Source of the DNA: Chara braunii | Taxonomy: Eukaryota; Streptophyta; Charophyceae; Charales; Characeae | DNA length: 31,707 nt | Reading direction: 5' to 3' | Assembly: GCA_003427395.1 (NCBI GenBank) | Contig: BFEA01000121.1 | Span: 837,501 to 869,207 of the forward strand | Shown here: positions 10,565 through 20,078 of the stretch, piece after piece | How positions within the stretch are numbered: the first letter of the stretch is position 1 | Layout of the letters: the number at the start of each line of letters is the position of its first letter | Position numbers and translations under genes: made by a program | Notes under the pieces: generated by a model | The model's input: the letters and a program-made list of their open reading frames with translations, nothing else | Databases searched by the model: none | What the model was told of the DNA's origin: nothing

Positions 10565-13500
10565 TCATATCATCTCTTTCACCTCTTCTCTCGCCACAAA
10601 TTTCTTCAGCCACGTTCCAGATACCCAGTCCTTCTATTCAGTCCCATTCAACTCTTCAATCTGGTACGCTCCAAAATCTCCACACCGCACGATCCGGTAG
10701 GGACCTAACCACCTCTTGTCGAGCTTCCTGGACCATTACTTCTCCAATGATGAATCGTACAGGAGCACGACGTCCCCAACTGCCAAGGGTACTTTCCTCA
10801 CTCGCGCTGACTGATCCCAGCGAGCCTTATCATCCATGCGGCTCCTCTCCACTTGATTGGACGCCTCCTGGATCCTTTCCTCTATCGCCCCCACCTGACG
10901 CGCCCGAATATCGAGTAACTCTTCAAAAGACAGGTTGACTTCTAGATCCTGGCGCCTCCAGGTTTTAAGAAAGCTCTCGATTGGGAAGGTGGCATGTCTT
11001 CCATACCACAACGTCGCCGGTGCGTACATGGGGGATCTTTTCACTGTAATGTTCTCGACAAAGAATGTCGCCCTTAGGTACCTTGGCCATTGATTAGGCC
11101 TACCTTCCATCCACTTAGCCAGGAGGTTCGAAATGGTATTATGCCCTCTTTCTACTGGAGCGTTCGCCTGGGGGTGCGCGGCCGTTGTGTAGTTAGCTAC
11201 TACACCATACCTTGATAGCAACTCCTGCACCTCCTGGCAGGTAAACTCTGATCCCCTGTCTATTACGAACTCCCTGATGAAAGGATAACGCAGGTAGTAC
11301 TCCTCGATGCAGCTAACTAAGACCAGCCCAGTCTTCGTACGAATGGCACGTCCGTCTACGAAGCCAGACAGGTTATCGCGCGCATCGAAGATGTAGTTAT
11401 AGCCCTGATCCCCAAGCGGCGTGAAAAGTAGATCGAGGTGCACTATAGCCCCTACCTCTCGCTCTAATTTTGGATGTAGCGGCTCTCCTTGCCTCAAACA
11501 GGACCTCTCCTGGCAGGGCACACAAGATCGGCAGAACTTCCCAATCATGTCCATCATTCCATCCCAGTAATACAACTCACTTATTTTGGCGTATGTGGCT
11601 TGTATCCCTCGATGCCCTCCTGCAATGCCATCATGAAGTGCTGCTATAACGTCAATCTGACGATTCCTACCGCAGACGACTCTCCTGGGATTCCCCACTT
11701 CTCTCCTTACGAATAGATGACCATCTCGCACCAAGTAGCGCTGCATCATCCTTTGAGCCCTATCGCTCGCATCTCTAAGCCGCACTTCGCATGACAGAAG
11801 GAGTCCCAACTCCAGGTAGATCCCTTCATACTCCTCTGCACGAAAGACCTCTTTGATCTCACTCTCTTCAAACTCGTCGTCCTGGCTCTCGGGCACCTCG
11901 TCCTCATTCCCCGCCGGATTCAACGAGTCTGCTTGATCAAGGTTTTCCTGGAGTAGTGTGTTGACGAGGAGATACATTCCCCCCATCAGTTCCTCATGCC
12001 TTTCTACCTGGCCTGACCCCTCCTCTATTGCCCTCATATCTTCCACTAGGCTATGCGATCCAGCTAACGCCAACTTCATCATCCACTGAACATCTTTACC
12101 ACCCCAGGGATCCTCTTCCTCAAAAGGCTTAAGGACTAGCTCCGCCTTTCGTTCATACCCGCTCGGCGCCTGCCGGATAGGATGGCGCACACAACTGGGC
12201 ACTCGCGGCGACCACTTGTTAATGTGGAGACGGACATCTTCCTCTTGATCCAAAAATTCATCAACTGGGGGCGTATTCTCCACCGCCTCTCCTTCTTTAC
12301 CATCCCAGTTGATACGACTCAGCCCGTCCGCTCGGTTCTTGTTTCCAGGGATCCGTTCTAACTCGAAGTTAAATATCCAGATGTACGTCAGCCACCTGAC
12401 AACTGTTGGATCCGATGAAACGTAATTCCTTAGAGAGTAGGCCAGGGCAGTCGGGTCCACTCTCAATATAAATCTCCTGCCAAAGATGTAGTTTCGAAAG
12501 ATTCGCAGACAGTGGAGGACGGCAAGGGTCTCCCTCTTGAACTGAGAATAGTTCCTCTCGGTCGTACAGAGAGTCCGACTCTCAAATCTCAAAGGCCTTT
12601 CCTTTCCCTCCTTGTCTCCTTGGATTAAAACCCCTCCTAAGGAAGTTGGTCCCGCATCCGTTTCAACAATGAAGGGCCTCGTTTCCGTGGCGTCATCGTT
12701 TGGCGCCCCCAACACCAAACCCCCTTCTCGGAACTCTTCCTTCATTCTGGCCACCACCTCTTCCTGCTCTTCGCCCCAAACCCACTCCTGATCCCGACGA
12801 ACTAACTTTCTCAAGTGCTCAGTCTTAGCGACAAAGTTTTTGACGAAGGCCCTCCAAAATCCGCACGTCCCAAGGAAGCTTCGGACATCAGTTATTGAGT
12901 GGAATGGAACTGGTCACTCAGTAATCTTGTCCGTCTTCTTTACATCCGGTCGTCGGCTCTTCTCACTGCAGACGAACCCCATGATAGTAGCTTCCCTCAT
13001 GCAGTGTCTGGATTTGGCCCCGCTTGCCATGAGGTTATGCTCCTCGAGCAGGCTCTGGATTTTCTCGAGGTCTTGGATATGCTTCCAGACAAAACGTCTT
13101 ACCCCCGGCAAGACCTCGTCACTCTCCTTCACTGTCGGCCCCTTCACTGCCAGATCATCGATATATGGCTGCGTGATATGAGGGTTGACCGACTGCATGG
13201 CTCGTATCATGGTCGTTGGACCATCGCTACTGCATTGGTTCATCCTTGCGGAGCCACACTCATGTGGATTAATCCTCGAGGCGTATGCATAGCTGTCACT
13301 GACCTGTCAGGTGGATAAACCGGAAATTGGTCATACCCCGAGTAAAGGTCTATAAGCGAGATTATAGGCTTTCCAGCACAGGATTCTGACAGCGCGTCCA
13401 CGTTAGGCAACCCTCCTGCATCTCGCACAGTCACCGCATTTAATCTTTGCAAGTCTTGCACCCACCGCAGCGTTCCGTTAGGTTTGATAAAACAAAACCA

Positions 13501-14920
13501 CGGGGACGCATACGACCTACTCGAGTAGTCGGCGACATGCGTGCGTATCTTGTCGTCGAGGTAATCCACCACCTTCTTCTCCTCGTGAGGATTAGGATAT
13601 CACGCCCCTCTTAGGTTCCACGGTTCGTGCGGCACGGTATGGATGCGGATCATAGGTATCTTGTCCACATCCAATCTGCCACGCTCCTCATCGCTGAACG
13701 CATAGGCGCGATGCCTCTTCTTCATTAACTCCACCATCAAGGCTCGTTCCTGAGGCAACAAGAAGTCGGGCTCTCCTATGATCAATTTCTCCTCGTTCCC
13801 TTCGTTGATGCGGCATAGCCCTGCTGAAGCTTTCTCCTTCATCCGTCGTATCAACCCCCGCTCTCGTTCATAGTACACCTCCTCGTCCTCAGTAACGAGG
13901 ACAGGGACTGGGCGACACTTCTGGTCTACCGTCTTCTACGCCTTTGGGAACCCTGCTTGAGCCGCCCCCTAAAAAAGGCTGACTCACAGATTGCGCCTGC
14001 ATCACCGCCGGGTTCCTCCTGCCATCCGGAAGACGATATATCAGCTTCAATCTCCATGCCTCGGGGCATTCCAGGACCTGCTCCCTCAATGGTTGGATGG
14101 CATCCGGATATGCCATCTCATGTGCGACCACCAACTCCATGACCTTCCTCACGTCCGACAAGCTGAGGGAGAATGCTTCAATCCTCTCCGTCTCTTCTGG
14201 GTCCGCCCGGAGTCTCCGGCGCTCGCCTTCCGACTCCTTGATCGTGAAAGACCCTGAATTGGGACGATTCCTTATACTTTTTGGCCCTGTATTCCTGCAG
14301 CCTGCAGGTGATGACTTCATAGTTTCCGCAGGCAGGGTCACACAAGAGAAGGATCAGAGTCCCGTCATGCTTATTAAATATCACCGTCTCTGTCCTGCTC
14401 AGAAAGGACCTCCCCAAAAGAATCCCGTGATCCACGTCTGGCATGACGAAGAAGCATGCCCTGGCCTTTACTTTCCCAACCTCGATGAACACATTCGAGG
14501 CTGTCCCACAGAACACGGCCTTGTAGCTTGCCCCGTGTAGAATGCCGCAGTCAGATCGGTCTATATCTAGTCCGAACCTGATGGCATCCGCCTCCCGGAT
14601 GATATTCATCTCCGCCCCTGTGTCCACCATCGCTGTACACTTGGAGCCCTTCACTACCAAATCCACTGTGCCGCAGGCCACACACTTCCAGTCCATCTTC
14701 GTGCCCGACTCTGCCCACTCCGCCTCCTTGGGCAGGATCGTACCCAGATGGACGTTGGCACCAGACACCGCGACAACCTCCCTTTCAATCCATCGCGGGG
14801 CTTAGGGGCTGACGCCAAGATTTCCTTCAAGGTCATGAGGTCGTTATGGCCTTCTAACAACCTGTCGATCACCTTCTCTACGTCAAACCCTTCTTCCAGC
14901 CGGACCGCATATTTCTTCTT
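10565..14920 (-). pseudogene. pol: Ty3/gypsy pol of element A: protease, RT, RNase H, integrase
   Basis: Five blocks follow in Ty3/gypsy order. Protease (frame 14768-14178) has the active-site MVDTGAE (D codon 14624) and ILLGRSF. RT (13878-12914) has the catalytic YIDD at 13165-13154. RNase H (frame from 12814) shows D53, E95, D120 and D163. Integrase has the zinc-binding H394-H401-C431-C434 and the catalytic D461-D519-E555, the last two 36 apart as in DD35E enzymes. After a TAA at 10738-10736 the frame continues into a GPY/F module (RWLGPYRI) and ends at 10565. I see no chromodomain. The coding path is broken by stops at 13602-13600, 13242-13240, 12916-12914, 10738-10736 and 10636-10634 and by frameshifts near 14755, 14200-14300, 13880 and 13220. 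It lacks its own 5' end: at about 14920 it abuts element B. Non-functional as it stands. Confidence 0.95.
10736..12814 (-). pseudogene. pol: RNase H and integrase open block of element A pol
   Basis: This is the longest uninterrupted part of the pol fragment, 692 codons. It holds the complete RNase H (VETDAGPTSLGG, RNYSQFKRETLAV, NKNRADGLSR), an acidic connector rich in Glu and Asp, the integrase HHCC domain (HDGIAGGHRG, CRSCVPCQ) and all three integrase catalytic residues (VHLDLL, VIDRGSEF, PVERGH). Its first Met is not a true start: the same frame reads back through the TGA at 12916-12914 into RT. The final TAA interrupts the integrase C-terminal region just before the GPY/F module. Confidence 0.93.
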
Positions 14921-15539
14921 CAGCCGTCACCGCTTGGCATCGGATCGAAGGTTGAGGAAAAGGAATAGTACACGGCACTTCGACGCGGAAAGCGTCGCGA
15001 ATGGTAGGAGTCCGCCGGTGGAAGTTGACTGTGTGATCTGCACTTGCAAGCCAAGGCATTCCCAAAATAATGTCGAAGTCCATGTCCAAAATGTCGAACG
15101 TCACCGGTTCGCATGCATGAGGTGCGAAATACACCGGTACGGCCTCGATGTAGAGGTCGATAAGTTGTTGCGTCCTTCCGTCCGCCAACGTTATCATCGT
15201 CAGGTTTGCCTTCCTCCGAACTTGTGTGCCGAGGCCAACCCTTTGCATAAAGGCTTGGCTCATGAAATTGCGAGACGTGCCGTTATCCATTAAAACGTTG
15301 CAGGACGCTTGCCCAACTTGGATGCAGACATAGAGGAGCAGTGCATTGTTGTCATCGTACCGCTGCTTGCGAAACTCGCGGGCCACCTTGGTAACATATG
15401 CAAGGATGTCCCCCACCGCAACTGCGTTATCCGAAGACGAAGTTGGTGGTGCATAAAAGGATAAGTACGTGTGAAGATGGGCGCATATACTGTGCATTGT
15501 GATCCCGGCAAGCGGCCCGTGGTGGGGAGAGGAAGTCAT
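14883..15539 (-). pseudogene. Retropepsin-like protease region of element B (truncated pol)
   Basis: A 218-codon frame carries an aspartic protease of a second Ty3/gypsy lineage. The catalytic loop reads LMDNGTSRNF at residues 84-93, that is D-N-G where D-S/T-G is usual. The second conserved motif FDIILGMPWL follows at about 155-164, with strand-forming sequence between. Homology to this lineage ends at about 14920. The last dozen codons run out of frame into element A sequence, so no RT, RNase H or integrase of element B remains. The link to gag upstream needs two frameshifts (near 15785 and 15540). D-N-G may be normal in this lineage rather than a defect. Confidence 0.85.
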
Positions 15540-15787
15540 GCGAAATCCTCAGACGTGAGCGGGTCCAATACCTCTTTGTTGAACTCGCGCGCCGAATCCC
15601 GCGATGAACCACTTGAAGACGATAAGTCACTGCTGTTGGACAAAGAAGATGCCGCACACACGTCTTGTCCTTGAGCATGAGTACCCAATGTAGGAACGAG
15701 TCGGGCAGCATACTCCTCAGAAGAATAAAGAAGAGGAGGACTATCAACTTCCGCATGTGCCTCGGAACGAAGGGCGGTCACCCGCAA
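15536..15787 (-). pseudogene. Gag-protease connector of element B
   Basis: An 83-codon Ser/Ala/Glu-rich frame lies between the zinc-knuckle frame of gag and the protease frame, in a third register. It has no catalytic motif. I take it as the low-complexity connector of the Gag-Pol polyprotein, displaced by small indels at both ends. Confidence 0.55.
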
Positions 15788-17388
15788 AGTGACTGGTTTC
15801 GAAGGCGTCGAGAGTGTCGTCGACTTACTCCGGGCGGTGCTACGTTTTCTGATTTGCCCTTGCCTTTCGGCGGGCAGCCCATTGTCTCGTGGAGATCGCT
15901 GTTACACCACAGACAATAACGAAATCTCGTGCGTGCCTTGTATGCTTGCTCTGAGATACCGTATTGGGACCATGGGGCTGGAGCTGTTGCACCAGGCCCG
16001 GGGCTAGATGTGGTGTTTGTCTTCGTCTTGCCGCGTCCTCGGCCTTTGTCGGGGCGGCCACCATCCCGGGCAGCTGCGAGTCTGTCCCCTTCATTGGTCG
16101 ACACGGTCTCACTAGTTTGGTCGATTGGCATTGCCGCCACGACCACGACCACTTTCGGTCGATGCTGATCTCTGATCGGGCCTGTCGCAGACGAACGGTG
16201 GAGTTTCTTAGCCTCCTTGTTCGTGACAATAATCTCCGCGGCCTTGTCGAAGAGCTCCGTCGGTGTCGTCAGGGTGTCCTCGATGTGAGTCAAGGCATTG
16301 CCTAACGCCGGACACGACCTCGAGATGAAGTAGTGTTTGATGTCTTTGAAGCCCATTTCAATGTCTGGGACGGATGTCAAGCATTGGTACTCGGCAATCC
16401 AGTCAACACTCGGCAGCGTGCCTTGTTCGAAGACCATCAGCTTGTCCATTGCCTTGATCTTCGGCAGCTCTACTTGGAACTGCTTATGCCACGCTGCCTT
16501 TAGATCATCCTAGCTGATCTTGGTATGCAGGTCGGCAGCCACCACTCCGTATTTGGAAAGGAGATTGTCAAGTCATACTTGGCACGCGCCCCCCCAGCGG
16601 GAGTATAAGTACGCGTGACGCTTGTGCTCGCTGATGTAGTGTAGCTGCAACTTGAGTTCGAACTTACGGAACCACGGAATCGGGTCTGTCTTCGTCGAAT
16701 CGCAAAAGATCTCCTGATCATCGAACCTTAGAGTTGTCTCTCGCAGTTCCGATCTCGAGTGAGTGGCGGCAGTACAGATCTGCTATTCCAACTGTTGTGT
16801 GGCGTTTTGTTGTAACTGCACGCCGTCCATGAGGGATCCTGCGTCAATCTCCAATGTCTCAAGGTGATCGGAGGTGTTGGAAGAGTTGGCATCAGGGGCG
16901 GCAACAGTTTGTTCCAGTTGCTGGAGGCGGTTGGTGAGTTGGTCAAACACCTGATTGTGTGTCTGAACCACGTTGTCGAGTTTGTGAATGTCCTCCTGCT
17001 ATGCAATGCACGTGGCCAGGAGGTCCGTGCGATGGGAGAGGAGTAGAGCGATCTTGTTTCCACTCTCTTCCAGCTTCCCGTTCTCAACCTCGGCCCGCTA
17101 GTCCGCTGCCATTGTGAGCAAAGCTCGCTCTCTGCCGAATATCTTCTCGCGTCGTTGAAGTCGTTCTTCATCGGCAGCCTTTGCTACTGCCTCGTCTTGT
17201 TTGCGCTGCTGTTCAATTGCCAACAGATGTGCCTTTTCGACATCCTCTGCCTTCTTCTTTGTTGCGGCTGCTACTGCATCCGATCGTTGCTTGGCTTCGG
17301 TAATCAGAAGTAGCATCCGGGTCTGATAAGCCTCGCCCGTTTCCCCGGACATCTGGTCCATGACGGATGTTTGCAAGCGCGTAAGCAT
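15778..17388 (-). pseudogene. gag: Gag of element B, with zinc knuckle
   Basis: From ATG 17388 a single register runs to 15778 with five stops (17100-17098, 17001-16999, 16785-16783, 16575-16573, 16512-16510). The N-terminal third is Ala/Lys/Glu-rich coiled coil (AKQRSDAVAAATKKKAEDVE), followed by a Gln/Leu coil (QLTNRLQQLEQTV). The central part is a retrotrans_gag-type capsid domain (DPIPWFRKFELKLQLHYISE, then DDLKAAWHKQF). A basic Gly/Arg linker (DKGRGRGK) leads to a CCHC knuckle (C-x2-C-x4-H-x4-C, 15915-15874). Two of the stops fall where tryptophan would be expected (CQV*LDN and KIS*DDLKAAW). Gag would form the intracellular particle and bind element RNA; this copy cannot. Confidence 0.88.
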
Positions 17389-17400
17389 AGACCAGGCCGG

Positions 17401-17538
17401 GGGCCTGCTGACGTGGTACTCCCTGCTGCTGACGTGGCACTGCTGTCGGCTGACGTGGCCTGCTGACGTGGTCTGCTGATGTGGTCTGCTGACGTGGCCT
17501 GCTGACGTGGTTTCCTAACATGGCCTGCTGATGAGGCA
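17401..17538. repeat. 13-bp minisatellite of TGACGTGG sites in the gag leader
   Basis: A 13-bp unit (TGCTGACGTGGYC) is repeated about seven times in tandem from 17448, with two looser copies before it. The exact octamer TGACGTGG occurs at 17409, 17430, 17451, 17464, 17490 and 17503, plus TGATGTGG at 17477. TGACGTGG (reverse CCACGTCA) is a known plant bZIP-binding core. The array sits just upstream of the Gag start of element B. The unit is not a multiple of three, so a coding role is unlikely. Confidence 0.8.
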
Positions 17539-18102
17539 ACTCACCAATGTCGTCGCAGGGGGTACCCGGAGACAGATAGGGAAGGTAAGATCAGAGGGGG
17601 CATCAAAGTAGGTGGGGAGGGGTGGGTGGGGATAAATCGCCCATATAAGGAGCCACTAATCAAAAAAAGAAAAGTTTGAACTTTGCAACAAAAATTTCGA
17701 GAGAATAAAAATCCCAAGTTTTGCAAGTTCAGTATGTATCCCAACCTCCCTTGAAGTGCGAAATTATCAATGAGAAAAAAAATTCGAACTTTCAGACTGT
17801 CAATGATTATCAGGTAGCAAAAATCATAGAAATGTGAATAAGAAAAATTCCGAAAAGAAATAACATACAACAAATACTCAGGATTACTCAGATAAGAGTA
17901 CGCGCAGTTTGGAAAATGGTACTGCAAGAGGGATTTCCCATACCGTTTAAAAAAAAATGAATTTTGAGAAAAAATATTTCGAACTTCTAAATAACGGGAA
18001 ATTGCAAAAAGAAATCGAAATTTTTAAAAAACAGATATTCCGGATTTCCAACAATGAAAATTATGAAATTTTGAATTTTCATAAGGAAAACGAAAACAAA
18101 AA
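17539..18102. other. AT-rich leader of element B, no gene
   Basis: The stretch is A-rich on the plus strand, with repeated oligo-A and CGAACTT/TTTCGA words. A 128-codon minus-strand frame exists but is hydrophobic and aromatic because of base composition, and resembles nothing known. I treat it as part of the untranslated leader between primer-binding site and gag. Confidence 0.55.
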
Positions 18103-18181
18103 GGGCGTCGTTAAACAGTCCATATGAGTTCCTTGCGCCACAAGGAATTTTCCTTCTGGCTCGTAAGGGAATTTGGGCTCT

Positions 18182-18351
18182 NNNNNNNNNNNNNNNNNNN
18201 NNNNNNNNNNNNNNNNNNNNNNNNNNNNNNNNNNNNNNNNNNNNNNNNNNNNNNNNNNNNNNNNNNNNNNNNNNNNNNNNNNNNNNNNNNNNNNNNNNNN
18301 NNNNNNNNNNNNNNNNNNNNNNNNNNNNNNNNNNNNNNNNNNNNNNNNNNN
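18182..18351. other. Assembly gap (170 N)
   Basis: 170 consecutive unknown bases lie inside the palindromic insertion. The repeats on either side make this a likely collapse or failed read-through, so true size is unknown. Confidence 0.98.
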
Positions 18352-18416
18352 CGATCCAGATTCTCAGTTGTAACGTCTATCTACTCGTGTGCCCTCTCCT
18401 CTCTGTGAAACGCGGA

Positions 18417-18462
18417 TTCCTTGTGCCCAGGGGACCTCACGAGGTCCCTTGGGCACAAGGAA
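18417..18462. repeat. 46-bp near-perfect palindrome
   Basis: Arms 18417-18438 and 18441-18462 pair over 22 bases with a single G-T pair, around the dinucleotide AC. The outer part reads TTCCTTGTGCCC and GGGCACAAGGAA. It is the strongest hairpin in the window and part of the foldback insertion. Confidence 0.9.
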
Positions 18463-18605
18463 GAAATGGTTAGGGCCACAAGGATGCCACAAGGAATTTT
18501 CCTTCTGGCGTTTTCACATTTCTTTTTCAATTTCGTCCCCAAGGACAGGTGGAACGAGCACGTCCTTGTGGATTTCACCTTCCCAAGGAGTGTCTAACGA
18601 CGCCC

Positions 18606-18779
18606 AAACTTCAGGTGTTGCGCTATTGCGATTTTCCACAACAGAAATAGCGAGAAAACAAAATCCGAGAAAATAAAAAAAAATCGATTTTCGGCAGTGA
18701 GGTCAAAATCATGATTTTGCGAGCTAACTAGTGTGCTCTAATCAATCAATGCAGACTAATCAGCTACTTAGTCCCCGCA
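18606..18779. other. Element B leader between foldback insertion and primer-binding site
   Basis: AT-rich DNA without a credible frame. It resembles 17640-18100 in composition, as expected if the foldback insertion split one leader. Confidence 0.45.
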
Positions 18780-18812
18780 CACGTGTCTGATCAGGTTGTC
18801 CTGATTCACGTG
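18780..18812. repeat. Double-arm palindrome beside the primer-binding site
   Basis: CACGTG (18780-18785) and ATCAGG (18790-18795) pair with CCTGAT (18800-18805) and CACGTG (18807-18812) around the loop TTGT. On element B RNA it would fold immediately downstream of the primer-binding site, where packaging or dimerisation structures often lie. CACGTG is also a G-box. Confidence 0.75.
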
Positions 18813-18828
18813 CAGTGTTCCGATACCA
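18813..18828 (-). promoter_or_regulatory. Primer-binding-site candidate of element B
   Basis: On the minus strand, two bases after the LTR end, the sequence reads TGGTATCGGAACACTG. The leading TGG matches the CCA end of a tRNA. TGGTATC is also the start of the plant initiator-Met primer site (TGGTATCAGAGC), but the match breaks down after that, so another tRNA could be the primer. Confidence 0.65.
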
Positions 18829-19554
18829 ACTGTTACATGCCCAGTTGGGCGATGTACATAATAAACCGAGGATCCGCAATGTGATAAAAATGACTGAATG
18901 GACAATGCAGGACAAGTGGAATCTCAACAAGCAATGTGCATTCTGATACATACAAAATGGCGCCTTGTGGCATAGCGGATGACTTAGATACAAGTCCTGA
19001 CCTGACCGGGACTGACCTCTATCACGTAGTGCAAGACAACGCAGCAGAATGCTAGGATAACAATGACTAGCCCAATCAACGTTGCAACACAGACCCAACA
19101 TACATCATTCTCATCACAAGTGTGAAGAGGTCTGGCGCTATACACAAGGAGAAGGATCCAGGTCCAAATCATGCACAAACGAAGAGAAGGGGAACAAACT
19201 AAGAAGAGGGGGAGAGATGGGAATGTCGTCAACACCAAGTCTTTGTTACAAGTCCCAAATAATCCCTCGTCAAAATGTTTGAAGCCCAAATGTCGAGTCT
19301 GGATCCAAATGTCACCTAGCCCGCTCTCTCATAGTCTGCTGATGCAGTGAAGTCAGGTAGGGAGAGGGTGAGATGGAGATGGCGAACTGAGAAGAGGAAG
19401 AATAAGAACTCTCTTTCTATGCCAGGTACTAACCTCTGAGGTTGGCATTGTGTTGCGGGTACCTCGAAGGTGAAGCTGGATCTATGGCGCTGCAGGTAAG
19501 TATCCCTGGCCTCCACCCAATCTCTCTCTCTCTAGTACTATTGTAGCTCCTAAG

Positions 19555-19625
19555 AGCGCCCAGCGCTGAAGACTACTGCTAATGCTACTAGCGCCCAGCG
19601 CTGAAAACTACTGATAGCGCTACTA
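19555..19625. repeat. 35-bp tandem repeat in LTR R/U5
   Basis: AGCGCCCAGCGCTGAA occurs at 19555 and 19590, each followed by a similar ACTACTG(C/A)TA... tail. Each unit holds an AGCGC/GCGCT inverted repeat. Confidence 0.75.
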
Positions 19626-19743
19626 CTAATCCTGCAACGCTCCTCCGGAGTCCTGCTGCCAAATCCTAAAGACTACCTCCTGCCTCCTGAACTGTACGTG
19701 AAGTGCCTGGGAAGTACCTAGGAGCTATCTGCAGCCTGCAGGG

Positions 19744-19771
19744 CGGGCCAGTCCTATATAGTGCTGGCCCG
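19744..19771 (-). promoter_or_regulatory. TATA box of the LTR, inside a hairpin
   Basis: CGGGCCAG (19744-19751) and CTGGCCCG (19764-19771) are perfect reverse complements around a 12-nt loop that contains TATATA at 19755-19760. Placement about 330 bp into the LTR from its 5' end fits a U3/R promoter. The GC-rich arms directly flanking the TATA are unusual. Confidence 0.7.
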
Positions 19772-19911
19772 TCCAGGAGGTTGCTCTTGCCAATGCCAAA
19801 ACGTGCCAGACCCTGGGGATGAAGCTCAATTAAAGATTGTCTTGAAAATAGGCCAAGAATGACCTGAGCTAAAACCCTGGTCTGGCGCCTGAGTTTCAGG
19901 GCAGGTCGATC

Positions 19912-20078
19912 TTATGAGGGCCTGAAAATGGCCCTTAGTTTCAGGCTTAAAAAACTCAGGGTCTGTAGGCCCTTGCTTTCAGGCTGAAAACAACACGGGG
20001 CTTGTAGGCCCTTGTTTTCAGGCTTTCAAGCTGAAAACAACACGGGCCTGAAAATGGCCCGTGCAGCCTGTTGCAGGC
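19912..20078. repeat. Tandem and hairpin repeats in LTR U3
   Basis: GGGCC-TGAAAAT-GGCCC occurs at 19918-19934 and 20044-20060; the second has CACGGGCC/GGCCCGTG arms of 8 bp. Between them a roughly 41-bp unit starting TGTAGGCCCTTG is repeated (near 19964 and 20005) with TTCAGGCTGAAAACAACACG words. GCCTG/CAGGC hairpins follow at 20066-20078. These may be enhancer-like repeats (inference). Confidence 0.7.

Larger units (their letters stand above)
18103..18605. mobile_element. Foldback/MITE-like insertion in the element B leader
   Basis: The left end reads GGGCGTCGTTAAAC (18103-18116) and the right end TCTAACGACGCCC (18593-18605), an inverted pair with one difference over 13 bases. Inside are strong palindromes: a 22-bp-arm hairpin at 18417-18462 with one G-T pair and a 2-nt loop, and two copies of a GCCACAAGG...CCTTCTGGC hairpin near 18136 and 18487 on either side of the gap. 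CCTTGTG/CACAAGG words recur throughout. No coding capacity is seen. A-rich flanks hide any target duplication. A 170-bp run of N hides the middle. Confidence 0.6.

Noticed and set aside
17541-17927. 128-codon hydrophobic minus-strand frame
   Set aside because: It is explained by the A-rich plus strand; no domain, and it lies in the element B leader.
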